A stretch of DNA of 64,000 bases from Diphasiastrum complanatum. Its lineage: Eukaryota > Streptophyta > Lycopodiopsida > Lycopodiales > Lycopodiaceae. Where the stretch lies: positions 35,491,078 to 35,555,077 of the forward strand of contig CM055095.1 in the NCBI GenBank assembly GCA_029204225.1, given 5' to 3'. The position numbers and the translations under genes were made by a program. The notes under the pieces were generated by a model. That model saw only the letters and a list, made by a program, of their open reading frames with translations. It did no database searches and was not told where the DNA came from. Within the stretch, counting starts at the first letter, position 1, and each line of letters starts with the position of its first letter. Positions 24,287 to 37,168 of this stretch are shown here, in pieces.

Positions 24287-24304
24287 TGGCACCATTGCCG
24301 GGGA
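24287..24304 (+). promoter_or_regulatory. Gypsy primer-binding site
   Basis: TGGCACCATTGCCGGGGA, a well-known PBS form of plant Gypsy elements. Two minus-strand relatives in this window read TGGCGCCGTTGTTGGGGA and TGGCGCCGTTGCCGGGGA. Confidence 0.85.
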
Positions 24305-25560
24305 ATAGGATGATGAGTAGGAAAACTTGTTACGTTTGAGGACTTTTTACTATTTTTGGTTAGTAGTTTTTATAGTAGGTGTAGTTTGTTTGTGTGTGCC
24401 TTGCATTTTGTTTATAATTGGTCAAGATCCAGTTTTTATTGATTTTTTGCAAGGGTCGCACTTAGTGCGAGCCTTTTTCCTAGTAGGAGAGCCTTTCCTT
24501 CAACAGATGAGCATTTAACTAGTCCAATGGATAGCCCTTGTCAAGAGCTCTCTATAGAGGTCTAGGCGAATATTTTCCCTAGAAACTACAAACACTCGCC
24601 CCACATGTGTGAAGGCGAGCATTTTTAGTTCTTCATAGAGACATTGGCCAACTTTTGAGCAAGTTCCTGGCAGAGTTTCCAACCACTTGAAAACTCAGCG
24701 AGTATTTTTCTAAGGTCTACAACCTCATGGACTAGCTTTTCTATTGTTATTTTTTTCTTGCAAGTATTGTTTAAGGACAACAACTACAATTTGTTTGTTT
24801 TTAAATTGCCCAGCTACTTGATTGAGTGAAATAGAACTCCAAATTAGGTGGACAACCATTTCTCACCCAGTGGTTCAAGGAAAATTCAAATCAATTTGGA
24901 AGACTTATACCACTTTCTTGAACCAGGACTAGTTCCACTTTACTCATGCCACACGTGTGAGTGGAGGAAAATATTCGCCAATAGGCTCATTAGTTAGCCC
25001 TTGTTCTAAGCTATCTGTAGAGTGTATAACGAATGTTTTTACCTAGGTATGCAAACACTCGCCTTACACGTGTGGAGGCAAGCATTCACATCTTTGTGTA
25101 GAAACATTCGTCGACTCAACTTCTGACAGTCTAGCTAGTCTATTGAGAACTCGATGAATATTTCATTGAGGTTTGAGGTAGGAAACAACAATCAGGAAGT
25201 GAAGAGACCTTCCTTTGGGTAATATGAAACTTTATGTTTTCCTTTTAATTGTTTTATCCAGTGATCAAGACTTAAGTTTACCTTAATTTGAAGGATTCAA
25301 TCAGTGACATTTGCAAGGGTTTTCTAGTGACTGAACTTTCTAATTTAAGTTAACTTGAGACCTTTAGCTAGAACCTATTCTAATGTGACTAAAATAGACA
25401 AAACTAGACCATTGACCATGTGGGGGCTAGGCGGTGACCTTCTTTTCTCTTTAGTTTCTTAGAATATGACATTGTTTTGTACCCATTGTTACTTGTTCTT
25501 GTAGGATAGTGGATGTACTGTAGTAATGTGTAAGGAGTAGCATCATGTTGGTTTGAATTG
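24305..25560 (+). other. Gypsy leader with a ~500-bp repeated module
   Basis: No gag is readable. Two related segments start with TAGCCCTTGT (about 24532 and 25006). Each is followed by AAACACTCGCC (about 24588 and 25053) and a GCGAGCATT / GCAAGCATT block. ACACGTGTG occurs at 24951 and 25066. This resembles the repeat-rich leaders at 33.9 and 58.5 kb in design but not in sequence. Confidence 0.6.
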
Positions 25561-25672
25561 TATACTGAAAACAAAAAATGCTAGTAGTACCACGAATTTA
25601 GACTCTCCTATATATGTACATATTGTTCTCATTCATTTCAAATGATGAATCAAGATTTGGTAAGGTCATAAT
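25561..25672 (+). repeat. Left part of an older Copia LTR, split by insertion
   Basis: Contains 'cctatatatg' near 25609 as a possible TATA. It ends with the ATAAT target duplication (25668-25672). The remainder of this LTR resumes at 32231 beyond the inserted element. The LTR start is not resolved. Confidence 0.5.
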
Positions 25673-26325
25673 TGTGAAGGATTTCAGATCATTCAAGATC
25701 AAATCCATGTCCCTGATCTTTGGTTACAATAAGGAGCAAACCAACCATCCTGCCAATGTAGAAAAAACAGCATCTACATACAAAATGAGATGCAAACTCT
25801 AAGAGATACTGATCAAACATGAACCAAAACATAAAATATGTTTGTTGTCCGTACAATTACAGTACCCTACTGTATTTCATGCGTGTGGAACCAAAAATAA
25901 CAAAATATGATCATTCTACACATAGAATTGCAAGATAACACCAAGATAGTGCACCAATGAGTAGTAGAACCCAAAGAGAACCATGTATAATGATGAAATG
26001 AGAGATAGAAGAGAGAAGATGTGTCTCTCCACGAGTTACATCCTTTTCTAGAGTTTCTAAACCCTATTTGGCCACTTGGCTTTCGCTCCAAAATGTAAAC
26101 CCTACTATTTTTGGGTCTAGATTCAATGTACCCAAAGTTCAAATTTGAATCTCTCTTAAACTCGACTACCAACTTTCCCACACTTTCAAAAAATGTTTAT
26201 TGAATGTATTTTAAGCTAATATAACTTCAAAAAGTTTATATCTAATCTAAAATGAGTTTTGGCCTCTTATTGACAATTTACCAAAATGTGACTAAACTAG
26301 ACTAAACTAGTTGAAATCTCTCACA
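25673..26325 (-). repeat. 3' LTR of LARD-like element
   Basis: 653 bp, TG...CA ends, aligned over full length with 31577-32230. Differences are scattered, mostly transitions. The ACACGTGTG motif of the right copy (31783) is mutated here to ATGCGTGTG. Confidence 0.92.
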
Positions 26326-26335
26326 CTCCCTCTTC
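26326..26335 (-). promoter_or_regulatory. Polypurine tract
   Basis: Minus strand GAAGAGGGAG directly before the 3' LTR. Confidence 0.8.
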
Positions 26336-28400
26336 AACTAGTTTTGGCTTAGTTTTGACAATAGAACTTTGATCCAACTTTAGAATGATCTCCATCCTAA
26401 GTATAGATCTCCTTTCTAAGGTTCTAAAGCATCTTTCATAATTGATATAGAGAATAGTGTCCAAATTGGATGCTTCACTATGTCGTACATCAATTTTACA
26501 CATCAAGATATAACTAGAACATGAAGAACCAAATAGAATGTCAATGAAATGATTCCTCCATGCTTCAGACTTTGAACTCTCTGGAAAATTACAGCAACCA
26601 AACAATAAATGTGAGTGATGACCATTTGCTTGCTTGTCTCCTCCAACTTTGTCCTTTCTTGATATGTCTCCACCATAAAACTCCATGAATGAGCCTCCAT
26701 CTCCATCTTGCCACAAGATATCATCAAACCTTGGAAATCCATGAGTAGGTGAGTACGTTTATGATGCAAATCCAGCACCACATGACTCCATAATCCAAGT
26801 AGGTTGCACTAGTCCATCTTCAAGATCTACTTGACACAAGAAAATGACCATGAATTCACCAAAAAATGACAATCTCCAAACATTGGCATCAAGTAACTCA
26901 AAACTTGAGAACTTGATCATGGATGAGTGACATAATGAGCCTCCAATAACTTCATTTCCATCAGCAAAACTAGCCAAGAATGCTGGTACAACTCCAACAA
27001 TAAGATATTGCAAGACAATGTAGCTAGTTTGTCCATATCTTGACAATTTGCACACATCCACATGAAATAGCTCAAACATGAGATAGAACAAGTAAAGTAA
27101 ACTTGAACGACACTTACTTCCTTCTCCTTTGACCTTACTTGAGTCTTCAATAGCTTGTAAAAATAGATCCATAACATATTTGCCAAATAACCTTCCTTTG
27201 ATGCTCTTGACTAGCTCCAAATTGCCACCTTTCCTTTTGTGTTGTTGAAGCCCTTTGAGACCAACCTCTTGATCTTCCTCTTGACCATCAAAGTCATTGA
27301 ACAAAATTTGTTTTCCAGATCCATTACTTGCTTTTCCAGTATGAAAACCATGAGAACCAATATCCACTTGCATAGCATCATCTACACAAGAAAATTGTCC
27401 AAAACATGTGAGTAAAGCAAAGTGAGTTGCTTCCACTTGCTTACCTTTCTCTTGAACATCAAATATATCAAAGATATGAATATATTCAGAACTAAAACTC
27501 TAGAAATATTCTCTCAAACATATTATCTAGATCCAACAAGAACTCATCAATGCTTGATCTCAAATTTCCACAAAGGTTAGTGAAAACAATGTCACCAATG
27601 TCACCATCATAAATCAAAAGATAGATTCCAAACTTTCCATCCAACATGGAGTAGAGTAGGTGAATATGAGTATCAAACCTGATAAATCCAACCTTCTTGA
27701 GTCCATAACAAACCTCAATAAGCTCGCCAATGAAATCTCACTTGCCTTGAAAAAATTTCCTCTCGATTTGTTCCATGTAGTCTTCTCCAACCAACCTTTT
27801 TCCATCTCGATCATGAGTGATCAATTCATAATCATAGAATCCTTTGAGTTGATGAAGAGATGTGAGATCCATGTCTTGGATCTTCCCAAGAACCAATCTT
27901 CTATTGCTCTTTCCTTCATAAGACTCCCTCTTAATGATTGCATCATAAGAAGTAGAAACCTCAAAAACATTAGAAGCCATGAAAAAAATGATTGGTACCT
28001 TCAACATAAGGATGATTGAAGTACTCTCTTTTTTCAAACAAGAACTTCTATTCAATGTTTTAGGTAATGACTCATTTCATAATGATTCTCCCTCACTATC
28101 ATTCACAATGACATCATTCAAAGTACCTCCTACTTTGAACTCTTCACATACTTCTCTTCTTCTTGACTTGTGACTATCCCCCTCACCAAGTCTCTTGATA
28201 GAGCCATTTGATCTACTCTCTTTATAAAGACATGTAACTCCACTTGCTGGAAAACTGACTTTCTTGGACTCATCACAAAATAATGTAGAAGAACCACCTC
28301 CTTCATGAATGCATTTAGCAACATCTTTTGGCATATGATCAAAGAAATCATTAACAACAATCTTTTCCAAGGAAGAACCTTCACCACCATTGATGAACTG
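26336..28400 (-). pseudogene. Unfamiliar long ORF inside LARD-like element
   Basis: Successive minus frames read as one protein of roughly 650-700 residues with few breaks. 28400-28077: acidic/Ser-rich. 28055-27738 then, past one TGA at 27735-27737, to about 27480: 'LHQLKGFYDYELITHDRDG', 'DTHIHLLYSMLDGKFGIYLL'. 27436-26759: Gly/Lys region, then hydrophobic 'LLYLFYLMFELFHVDVC'. Then 26781-26321. The frame is conserved over long stretches despite a TGA and a frameshift near 27480, which implies it was once translated. I recognise no domain, and no gag, protease or RT motif. Same strand as the element's transcript, so it could be an element-encoded accessory protein or captured host sequence. 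Confidence 0.45.
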
Positions 28401-28404
28401 GTTA

Positions 28405-30311
<1,907 letters not shown>

Positions 30312-30840
30312 ATGAAGATGATGAAAAGTTTATCCCAGGTTAGTTCACTTTCTCATTTCTTCTTTCTCTCTCTCCATCTCTTTCTTTTGAAACTTGGTAC
30401 GGTCCTAGCTATCTACGTAAAGAGAGAGAGAGAGGGAGAGAGACAAAGAGAGAGAATGAGAGAATGAGAAAGAGAGAGAGAATGAGATATATTCCTTATT
30501 TCAGTTTTGATCATGCATCATGTTGCTGTAGAGGAGGATCCAATGCTACAACAGTTGGGTTTTCTCAGCGCTTATCTACAGTTAAAGAGATTTAACCTCA
30601 CTTCTTTCTAAGAGTCTAATTATTGCACATGTACTTTGAGACATAAGACAATGCATGGGATGTCATACTCTAAATTGTGAAAGCCTTATAAAAAGTATGG
30701 ACCTCATTAGAGAGATAGAGATAAGTTTTTTACAATTTCATAATCTTTTTTGTATGTCATGTAGCGTGCAACTATAGAGAAGGATCCGACGCCACGGCAG
30801 TCATGTTTAGCTCAGCCGTTATCTGAGGTAAAGAACTTGC

Positions 30841-31479
30841 TATCGAGGTTTAGGGTTTAGGGTTGGTGATATTTTTGCAATTTTAGCCAATAAATTGTAG
30901 GTATTTATTCGCAATTTTTTTGGCAAAAATTGTCAAAACAATTGCAAATTTTTTTTCAAAATAGTGTATAAAAATTGCGGAAAATAAATTCGCAATTTAT
31001 ATTCTATTGAGAATTTATTTTCCACAAATTTTTGACACTATTTTGAAAAAATTACGAAAATGAATTTCTGTAATATTTTTTTGCAATTGCTGCACAAAAA
31101 TTGCGGAAAAATATCTGCAATTTTTGTCACAACAATTGCGGAAATGAATTTCCGCAATTCTTTTGACAATTTTTGCCCAAAAAATCTGGCAAAAACTATC
31201 AGCCAAACAAATTGCGAAAATAAATTGTGGAAATAGATCCGCAATTATTATGCCAAAAAATTGCGGGTGGGTTTTCGCAATTTTTTTATTGTTAATTTAG
31301 CCATAAAAATTACAGAAAATTAGCCAAAAAAATTACGGGTCCGAAATTGCGAATGTGTAAAAAAAAATTTGCGAAAACCGTTTTCGCAATTTTTTTGGCA
31401 AAAAAATGGCAAAAATTGCGGAAACTTTCGCAATTTTTGCCATTTTTTTCCGCAATTTTTGCCACATTTTCTTGTAGTG
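30841..31479. repeat. CACTA subterminal repeat region
   Basis: Many direct and inverted copies of AATTGCGGAAA / TTTCCGCAATT and GGCAAAAATTGC within ~620 bp. They end at a CACTA terminus at 31479. In En/Spm such motifs bind the element's own protein; here that is inference from position. Confidence 0.75.
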
Positions 31480-31564
31480 GATCAATCTAGCATGCTCTAG
31501 CATTGGTAACTCCTCCAAATCCTTGCTAAAGATGGCTGATCCTTATATAATCTAAAACACAATA

Positions 31565-31576
31565 GCTGTGATACCA
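31565..31576 (-). promoter_or_regulatory. Primer-binding site of LARD-like element
   Basis: Minus strand TGGTATCACAGC abuts the LTR end ...CCTTCACA with no spacer. It differs by one base from the standard TGGTATCAGAGC. Confidence 0.85.
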
Positions 31577-32230
31577 TGTGAAGGATTTCAGATCATTCAA
31601 GATCCAATCCATGTCCCTAATCTTTGGTTACAATAAGGAGCACACCAACAATCCTGCCAATGTAGAAAAAATAGCATCTACATACAAAATGAGATGCAAA
31701 CTCTAAGAGATATTGATCAAACATGAACCAAAACATAAAATATGTTTGTTGTCCATACAATTACAATACCCTACTATATTTCACACGTGTGGAACCAAAA
31801 ATAGCAAAATATGATCATTCTACACATAGAATTGCAAGATAACACCAAGATAGTGCACCAACGAGTAGTAGAACCCAAAGAGAACCATGTATAATGATGA
31901 AATGAGAGATAGAAGAGAGAAGATGTGTCTCTCAATGAGTTACATCCTTTTATAGAGTTTCCAAACCCTATTTGGCCACTTGGCTTTCCCTCCAAAATGT
32001 AAACCCTACTATTTTTGGGTCTAGATTGAATGTACCCAAAGTTCAAATTTGAATCTCTCTCAAACTTGACTACCAACTTTCCCACACTTTCAAAAAGTGT
32101 TTATTGAATGTATTTTAAACTAATATAACTTCGAAAAGTTTATCTCTAAGTCTAAAATGAGTTTTGGCCTCTTATTGACAATTTACCAAAATATGACTAA
32201 ACTAGACTAAACTAGTTGAAATCTCTCACA
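31577..32230 (-). repeat. 5' LTR of LARD-like element
   Basis: 654 bp, full-length match to 25673-26325. It retains an ACACGTGTG motif at 31783-31791. Confidence 0.92.
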
Positions 32231-32235
32231 ATAAT

Positions 32236-32518
32236 GTCAAAATTGGATCTCATTCTATTTTGCTTGTGATTGTATTCTCTCTCTAACTCGAGATTGGTGT
32301 CTTCTCCATACATTATTTTACTTATGTATTTGTTCTATTTGTGAGGAATTAATGTACCTTTGATCTATAGCATTCTAGATTGTGCTCTAGTCTCAAATCT
32401 GTTGGTAGATTGTAGTATTACTCTACAGGTGATCTGTGTGCCACCATAAAGCATGGTAAAGATCATTCACACTTTTGATGTGGTTCTCCACGTGTGTGAA
32501 GTTTATGGATTTTTCACA
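32236..32518 (+). repeat. Right part of Copia 5' LTR interrupted by the LARD-like element
   Basis: Ends ATTTTTCACA directly before a Copia PBS. This is complementary in form to the TGTGAAAAAT start of the LTR at 50530, so both are probably one LTR family. Contains CCACGTGTG at 32488. Confidence 0.75.
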
Positions 32519-32531
32519 TGGTATCAGAGCC
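32519..32531 (+). promoter_or_regulatory. Copia primer-binding site
   Basis: TGGTATCAGAGCC, initiator tRNA-Met type, immediately after the LTR CA end. Confidence 0.9.
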
Positions 32532-33165
32532 ATACCATGTTTTGAATGTTACCAACATCAGGTGTATGAAGAATTTTCTAACAATTCAAGCTAGGAAGCT
32601 GTTTACGACTTTTCTGCTGTCTAGTATTGAACAGTTTTTGGATCAATGAGATTAGAATTGGTATTTTTAGGTCTGGATATAGGTTGTATGGAATTTTGAA
32701 TTTTCACATATGTGAAAATCAGAGTACTTCATTTCATTGTATTTCCTTGATGTTAGATCCAAAGTAATGACATTATACCTTGTTGGAAACTAGAAGAGTT
32801 TACTTTCCATTGCAATTAGTTTCAAATCAATCTGATGATCCTAGTAGGAGTTATAAGCTCTTAAAGGAGGATAGGGAGTGACCCAAAACCCGAGTGGACA
32901 CTTTTTGGTTTGATCATTTTGATTGCATATTTCATCATTCACGGTTTGTGTAGTCAATCAAAAGTAAAATTGGATAAGTCAAGATTCTGTTGTCATAGTC
33001 ACATCATTTCACACAAAGGGTTGTGTTTGAGTTGCATGTGTGTTTCTAGAGTGTTTTTCATTCATTTGTTCTATAAGTACATAGATCAGATACAGACCCG
33101 ATTGAAGACATTGATATTTGTTTAATTTATTCATACTTTCATCGTGTTCTCTTTGGAAGAATTAT
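32532..33165 (+). other. Copia leader, no gag follows
   Basis: Non-coding leader after the PBS. The expected plus-strand gag is absent; the next recognisable coding is a Copia gag fragment on the opposite strand. Confidence 0.6.
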
Positions 33166-33169
33166 TACT

Positions 33170-33450
33170 ATGTTTTCTACAAGATATGCTTCTCCTTCAC
33201 TTGCATGTGAGTCTTCTATGATAAAATTGGCTTGATCTTCTTGAGTCTTCTTCTTGAAGATAGAAGAATGAGTTGAATCATCCTCTACTCCTCCTTGGTC
33301 TTGGTCCTTTGCTTTGTCCTTTGATTTGTCCTTGGTGAAGGCTTGAGAAAATTTGTTCTTTCTCCTCCCTCTTGACTTGTCCTTGGCAAAGTGAGCTTTG
33401 TTATAACCACCATCCTTCTTTGAAAGTGTGTTGATCTTCAGTAGCTTTCA
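33170..33450 (-). pseudogene. Copia gag C-terminal linker fragment
   Basis: Minus-strand Lys/Asp-rich stretch ('AHFAKDKSRGRRKNKFSQAF', 'DKSKDKAKDQDQ') matches the region between Gag core and zinc knuckle in the gag at 0.9-1.8 kb. Short; the zinc knuckle is not preserved. Confidence 0.65.
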
Positions 33451-33699
33451 GTCTAGGGATGTTGGATCTTGATGGATAATGTGACTGCAACCTAGATTTG
33501 ACAAGATCTGATCAGTTTCAGTTGGCTAATAGTGTGATTTTAGCCCTTTTCTTGGGTTTTTTTGATTTTTTTTTTTTTTTGAGATTTCTTCAGATCTGAG
33601 TGAATCAAACCTTCAACCTTCCTACAAGAATTGTATCTGGACCATTTCTAGACAATGTGAGTTCTGCAAGAGTTCTTGATGGACAGTTTGTCAGGATCT

Positions 33700-35060
33700 G
33701 GAAAAACCTCAATTTTTTTGGCACTTTTTCTTAAATATTTAAAAATCTAACCATTGGATCTTCACAAAAATTATACAGTAGCTAGATCTAGGTTAGATCT
33801 ATGTGTAAAACTCTTTGCGAAGGTTACTTTCTAGCAGATTTTAAAAAATTATGAAAAAAGTGCAATTTTTTGGGTTTTTTTGCAACATTTTTGGATTTTC
33901 TGAGAAAAAACCCTCACAGACTGGCATACACTTGTATCTACGTTAGATTCACCTACTCACAAAGCTGAAAGAGTTACTTCGCAAGGAAACTCAAAAAATC
34001 ATGGAAAAAGTGTATTTTTTTGGGATTTTCTTGCAAAATTTCTAGATTTTCTTCGAACAAACCCTCGCAGACTGGTATGCACTTGTATCTAAATTAGATT
34101 CACCTGATCACAAAGCTGAGAGAGATACCTTCCAAGGAAACTCAAAAAATCTTGAAAAAAGTGCATTATTTTGGGGCTTTTTGCAAAAATTTTAGATTTT
34201 CTGAGAAAAAACCCTCGAAGACTGGTATGAACTTGTATCTTAGTTAGAGTCACCTGCTCACAAAGCTGTGAGAGTTACTTCCCAAGGAAACTAAAAAAAG
34301 CTTGAAAAAAGTGTGCATTTTTTTGGGGTTTTTTTGCAAAATTTTAAGATTTTCTGGGAAAAAACCCTCGCAGACTAGTATGCACTTGTATCTAGGTTAA
34401 ATTCACCTGCTTACATAGCTGTAAGAGTTACTTCACAAGGAAACTCAAAATTTTTTGAAAAAAGTGCATTTTTTGGGGGCTTTTTGGCCAAATTTTGAGA
34501 TTTTCCAGGAACTAATCTTCGCAGGCTGGTATGTGCTTGTATCTTAGTCAGATCCACTTGTTACCAAACTGTGAGAGTTACTTCCCAAGGAAACTCAAAA
34601 ATTTGCTGTCTGAGAAGGTTCTAGACGACTTTTTGCTCTTGGGAACCTTCACAAGGGGACTTTTTTTGGGATCTAACTCTTGCAGACTTCACTGTGTTCT
34701 TGTCTCAGTGAGGTGGCCCAGAGAGCTCTGCAAAGGTTACTTCCCAAGGAAACTCAAAAATTTGTTGTCTAAGAAGGTTCTAGGCCACTTTTTGCTCTTG
34801 GGAACCTTCAAAGGGGCACTTTTTTTTGGGATCTAACTCTCGCAGACTTATCTGTGTCCTTGTCTCAGTGAGATGGAACTTCAGATAGCTCTGCGAAGGT
34901 TAGTTTTTAAGTTTGAAATGTTTTTGATTTTTACAAGGGATTTTTGAATTTTTTTGGGTTTTTCTCTGTTTTTTCAAAATCTAATGGGAACTAACCCTCG
35001 CAGGCTTCTATGCAGGTCTGGGACAGTACCCTAGAGCTGCTGCCAGTCATGCGAAGGTTC
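33700..35060 (-). repeat. 8-unit ~150-160 bp tandem repeat array in a Gypsy 5' leader
   Basis: An anchor like CCCTCGCAGACTGGTATG recurs at about 33911, 34062, 34212, 34365, 34516, 34677, 34837 and 34995, i.e. spacings of 150-161 bp. Each unit also carries a GTTACTTCCCAAGGAAACTC-type block, and several have a TGCGAAGGTTA element that can pair with the anchor. It lies on the minus strand downstream of a Gypsy PBS, so in the 5' leader. Anchor and period are shared with the 58.5-59.2 kb leader. Confidence 0.88.
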
Positions 35061-35565
35061 ATGCCCACTGGTTTTTGAGAAATTAAAATTTGATGAGATT
35101 TTGCCTCTCTTTTTTCCTCCAAAAACAGATTTTGAGCTTTTTTCTGATTTTTATGGATTAACGGATTGGGTGCTTAGATCTAATCATCCCACCTCACAAT
35201 CTCTCCCTACAACACTTCCAAACAAAAAATCAACACAAAAATGACAAAACCTCAAAAAAAACAGCAAAACTAACATTAACTCACACTATTCTACCCTTAA
35301 AATTCGATTTTTTTTGGTGAAAAAGAATGGATTAATGAAGGGATTGGGTGCTTGGATCTGACCCTCCCACCCCACAATCTCTCCCTACAGTGCAAACAAA
35401 CAAAAAAATCACGAAAACATGGCAAAAACTAACACTACTCACACTATTCTACCCTTAAAATTCGATTTTTTTGATGAAAAAGAATGATGAGAGAGAAGAA
35501 AGAGAGAGATAGAGAAAAAGAAGAAGAGAGTGAGAAAGCTAAGCGGTGAAATGAGTGTGTGGCGC
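35061..35565 (-). other. Gypsy leader proximal to PBS
   Basis: Non-coding. Two related segments of roughly 180 bp (GATTGGGTGCTT ... CACACTATTCTACCCTTAAAATTCGATTTTTTT) start near 35164 and 35341 and form an additional direct duplication. Confidence 0.6.
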
Positions 35566-35583
35566 TCCCCAACAACGGCGCCA
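35566..35583 (-). promoter_or_regulatory. Gypsy primer-binding site
   Basis: Minus strand TGGCGCCGTTGTTGGGGA, one base after an LTR end ...CACAACA. Confidence 0.85.
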
Positions 35584-35584
35584 C

Positions 35585-35931
35585 TGTTGTGTCGTCGATG
35601 TAACATAGGGGTCCTCGCTGGGAGCGGCAACCTCGCCTTCACCTGCATAGCAAGAAGAGAGAGGGAGAGGAGAGAGAGGACAAAGAGAGTGGAGAGAGGG
35701 AGAGAGAGAATGCCTAGGTTGAGAAAGGCTTTGGGGGCTCGATTGCCTACCCAAAGCTATTCTATCCCAACGTAGGGAGAGAGGGTGAAGAGAGAGCCAG
35801 GTGTATGAACTGGAAAAAGAGAAACGATAGTTCCTTTCTTCTGTCAAAATTTTTCATATAAAAAACGCCCTGACTCAGAATCAAAGGTAGTAGTAATATT
35901 CAAATAGTTTACTGTATTGTCATTAGACTCC
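35585..35931 (-). repeat. Truncated Gypsy 5' LTR
   Basis: Begins on the plus strand TGTTGTGTCGTCG next to the PBS. It includes a GA-rich block (about 35655-35710). It appears cut at about 35930, where Penelope-like RT coding begins. The related LTR at 59523-60343 is 821 bp. Confidence 0.55.
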
Positions 35932-36900
35932 TCATGTTTTATGGTCAAGTACTCCAGGAGGATAAATCCATTTAGCATTATCAAGGGTACGAGATTGTTC
36001 TTTATTTAGAAATAAAAGCGCAACCGGATTATTAATAAAACGTATGTCATCTATATACCGAAAGGTATTTTTGAATGCCCGTAAGTACTCAATTTTTCCA
36101 AGTTTGGCAAGTCTTTTCATAAAATGTCATCCATAAAATGATAGGTTCCAGTTACACCAAGTAGGGGAACATGCAAAGCCCATATGTATACCACAAACTT
36201 GTCTCCAAACTTTGTTTCCTAGTATCACAATGCAATGGTCAACAATCAGTACATCATTGCATTGGCAAAGTAGTAATTTGTCCATATGAGTCCATTTTTC
36301 AGTTCGTTTGTTTACCCACTTCCATTTACATTCCTCATGGTTGGTTTCCATTTATAGGCAATACAAGATCATCTTACGTATAATAGTCTTAAGTCCATCC
36401 GAGCCATTAAGAGGGATGTATGTTTTCATAACATTTAGAGATGTCAGCGGACCACATAGAAGTGATTTTATTTGGCACATTAAGATAGAATTCAGTGGAT
36501 GAATTGCATTGCCAGAGTAGGTTGGTATCCACATTTAGGTAGCTCCGGTATGAATATGCTCTTAAGGCCTGCCCCTTCCATGAGGAGCGGAGACAGAATA
36601 CCAAGAGCTCTAGAAAGAAATGTGGCTACCATTGAAAAGTAACAGTCATGTGCCGATTTAAACCAACCATGGTAAAGTTCCAATGCGACCTCATTAGTAT
36701 TAGATTGACGTAAAGGAATATGACTAAGCCCTTTGTTCAGGTCGTTCCTTAAAGTTTTAATATCGATAATTCCAGTATTCATATGGAGGATCTGTGATGT
36801 GATGCAGCCTTTCCTGAGGTTGCCAATCATCAGGAAGTTGTTCAGTAGCTGGGTAGCAGCGTGGATTGAAGGCTCAAAATTGAAAAAACATATGGTTCGT
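35932..36900 (-). pseudogene. Penelope-like / non-LTR reverse transcriptase relic
   Basis: Minus strand, three frames. Upstream block (36900-36492): 'GNLRKGCITSQILHMNTG', 'LNKGLSHIPLRQSNTNEVAL'. Then 'SADISKCYENI' (about 36425-36460, RT motif A). Then 'KWKWVNKRTEKWTHMDKLLL', 'VCGIHMGFACSP' (motif B-like) and 'FRYIDDIRFINNP' (motif C with the catalytic DD). These blocks, especially GIxMGxxCSP and YRYIDD.xxxNNP, resemble RTs that I associate with Penelope-like elements of algae, early plants and invertebrates. They do not look like Copia, Gypsy or L1. Stops at 36352 and 36127 and frameshifts near 36600 and 36420 make it dead. No GIY-YIG domain was seen. Confidence 0.6.
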
Positions 36901-37168
36901 CATGTCAAATTTATAAAGACTTGTTGGATTTATTGGTGGACGAACTCTGATTTGAGCCATTTTAAGAAATATAAAAATCAAGAAGTAAGAATATTAGTTA
37001 ACCACTCTTTGTCACTTAAAAAACAACCAGATATAATGTGTGCAACTAGGAGGATTGTATTCATGTAATCTTGTTGACATGAAGTATTGTTTAATCTCGA
37101 TTCAAACTATAGACTTTGTAAATTCATCACAATTGATTTTGTATGATTCATCGCATTAGTATGTGATG

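Noticed and set aside
31015-31518. Minus-strand Phe/Lys-rich ORFs
   Set aside because: They arise from AATTGCGG subterminal repeats of the CACTA element.
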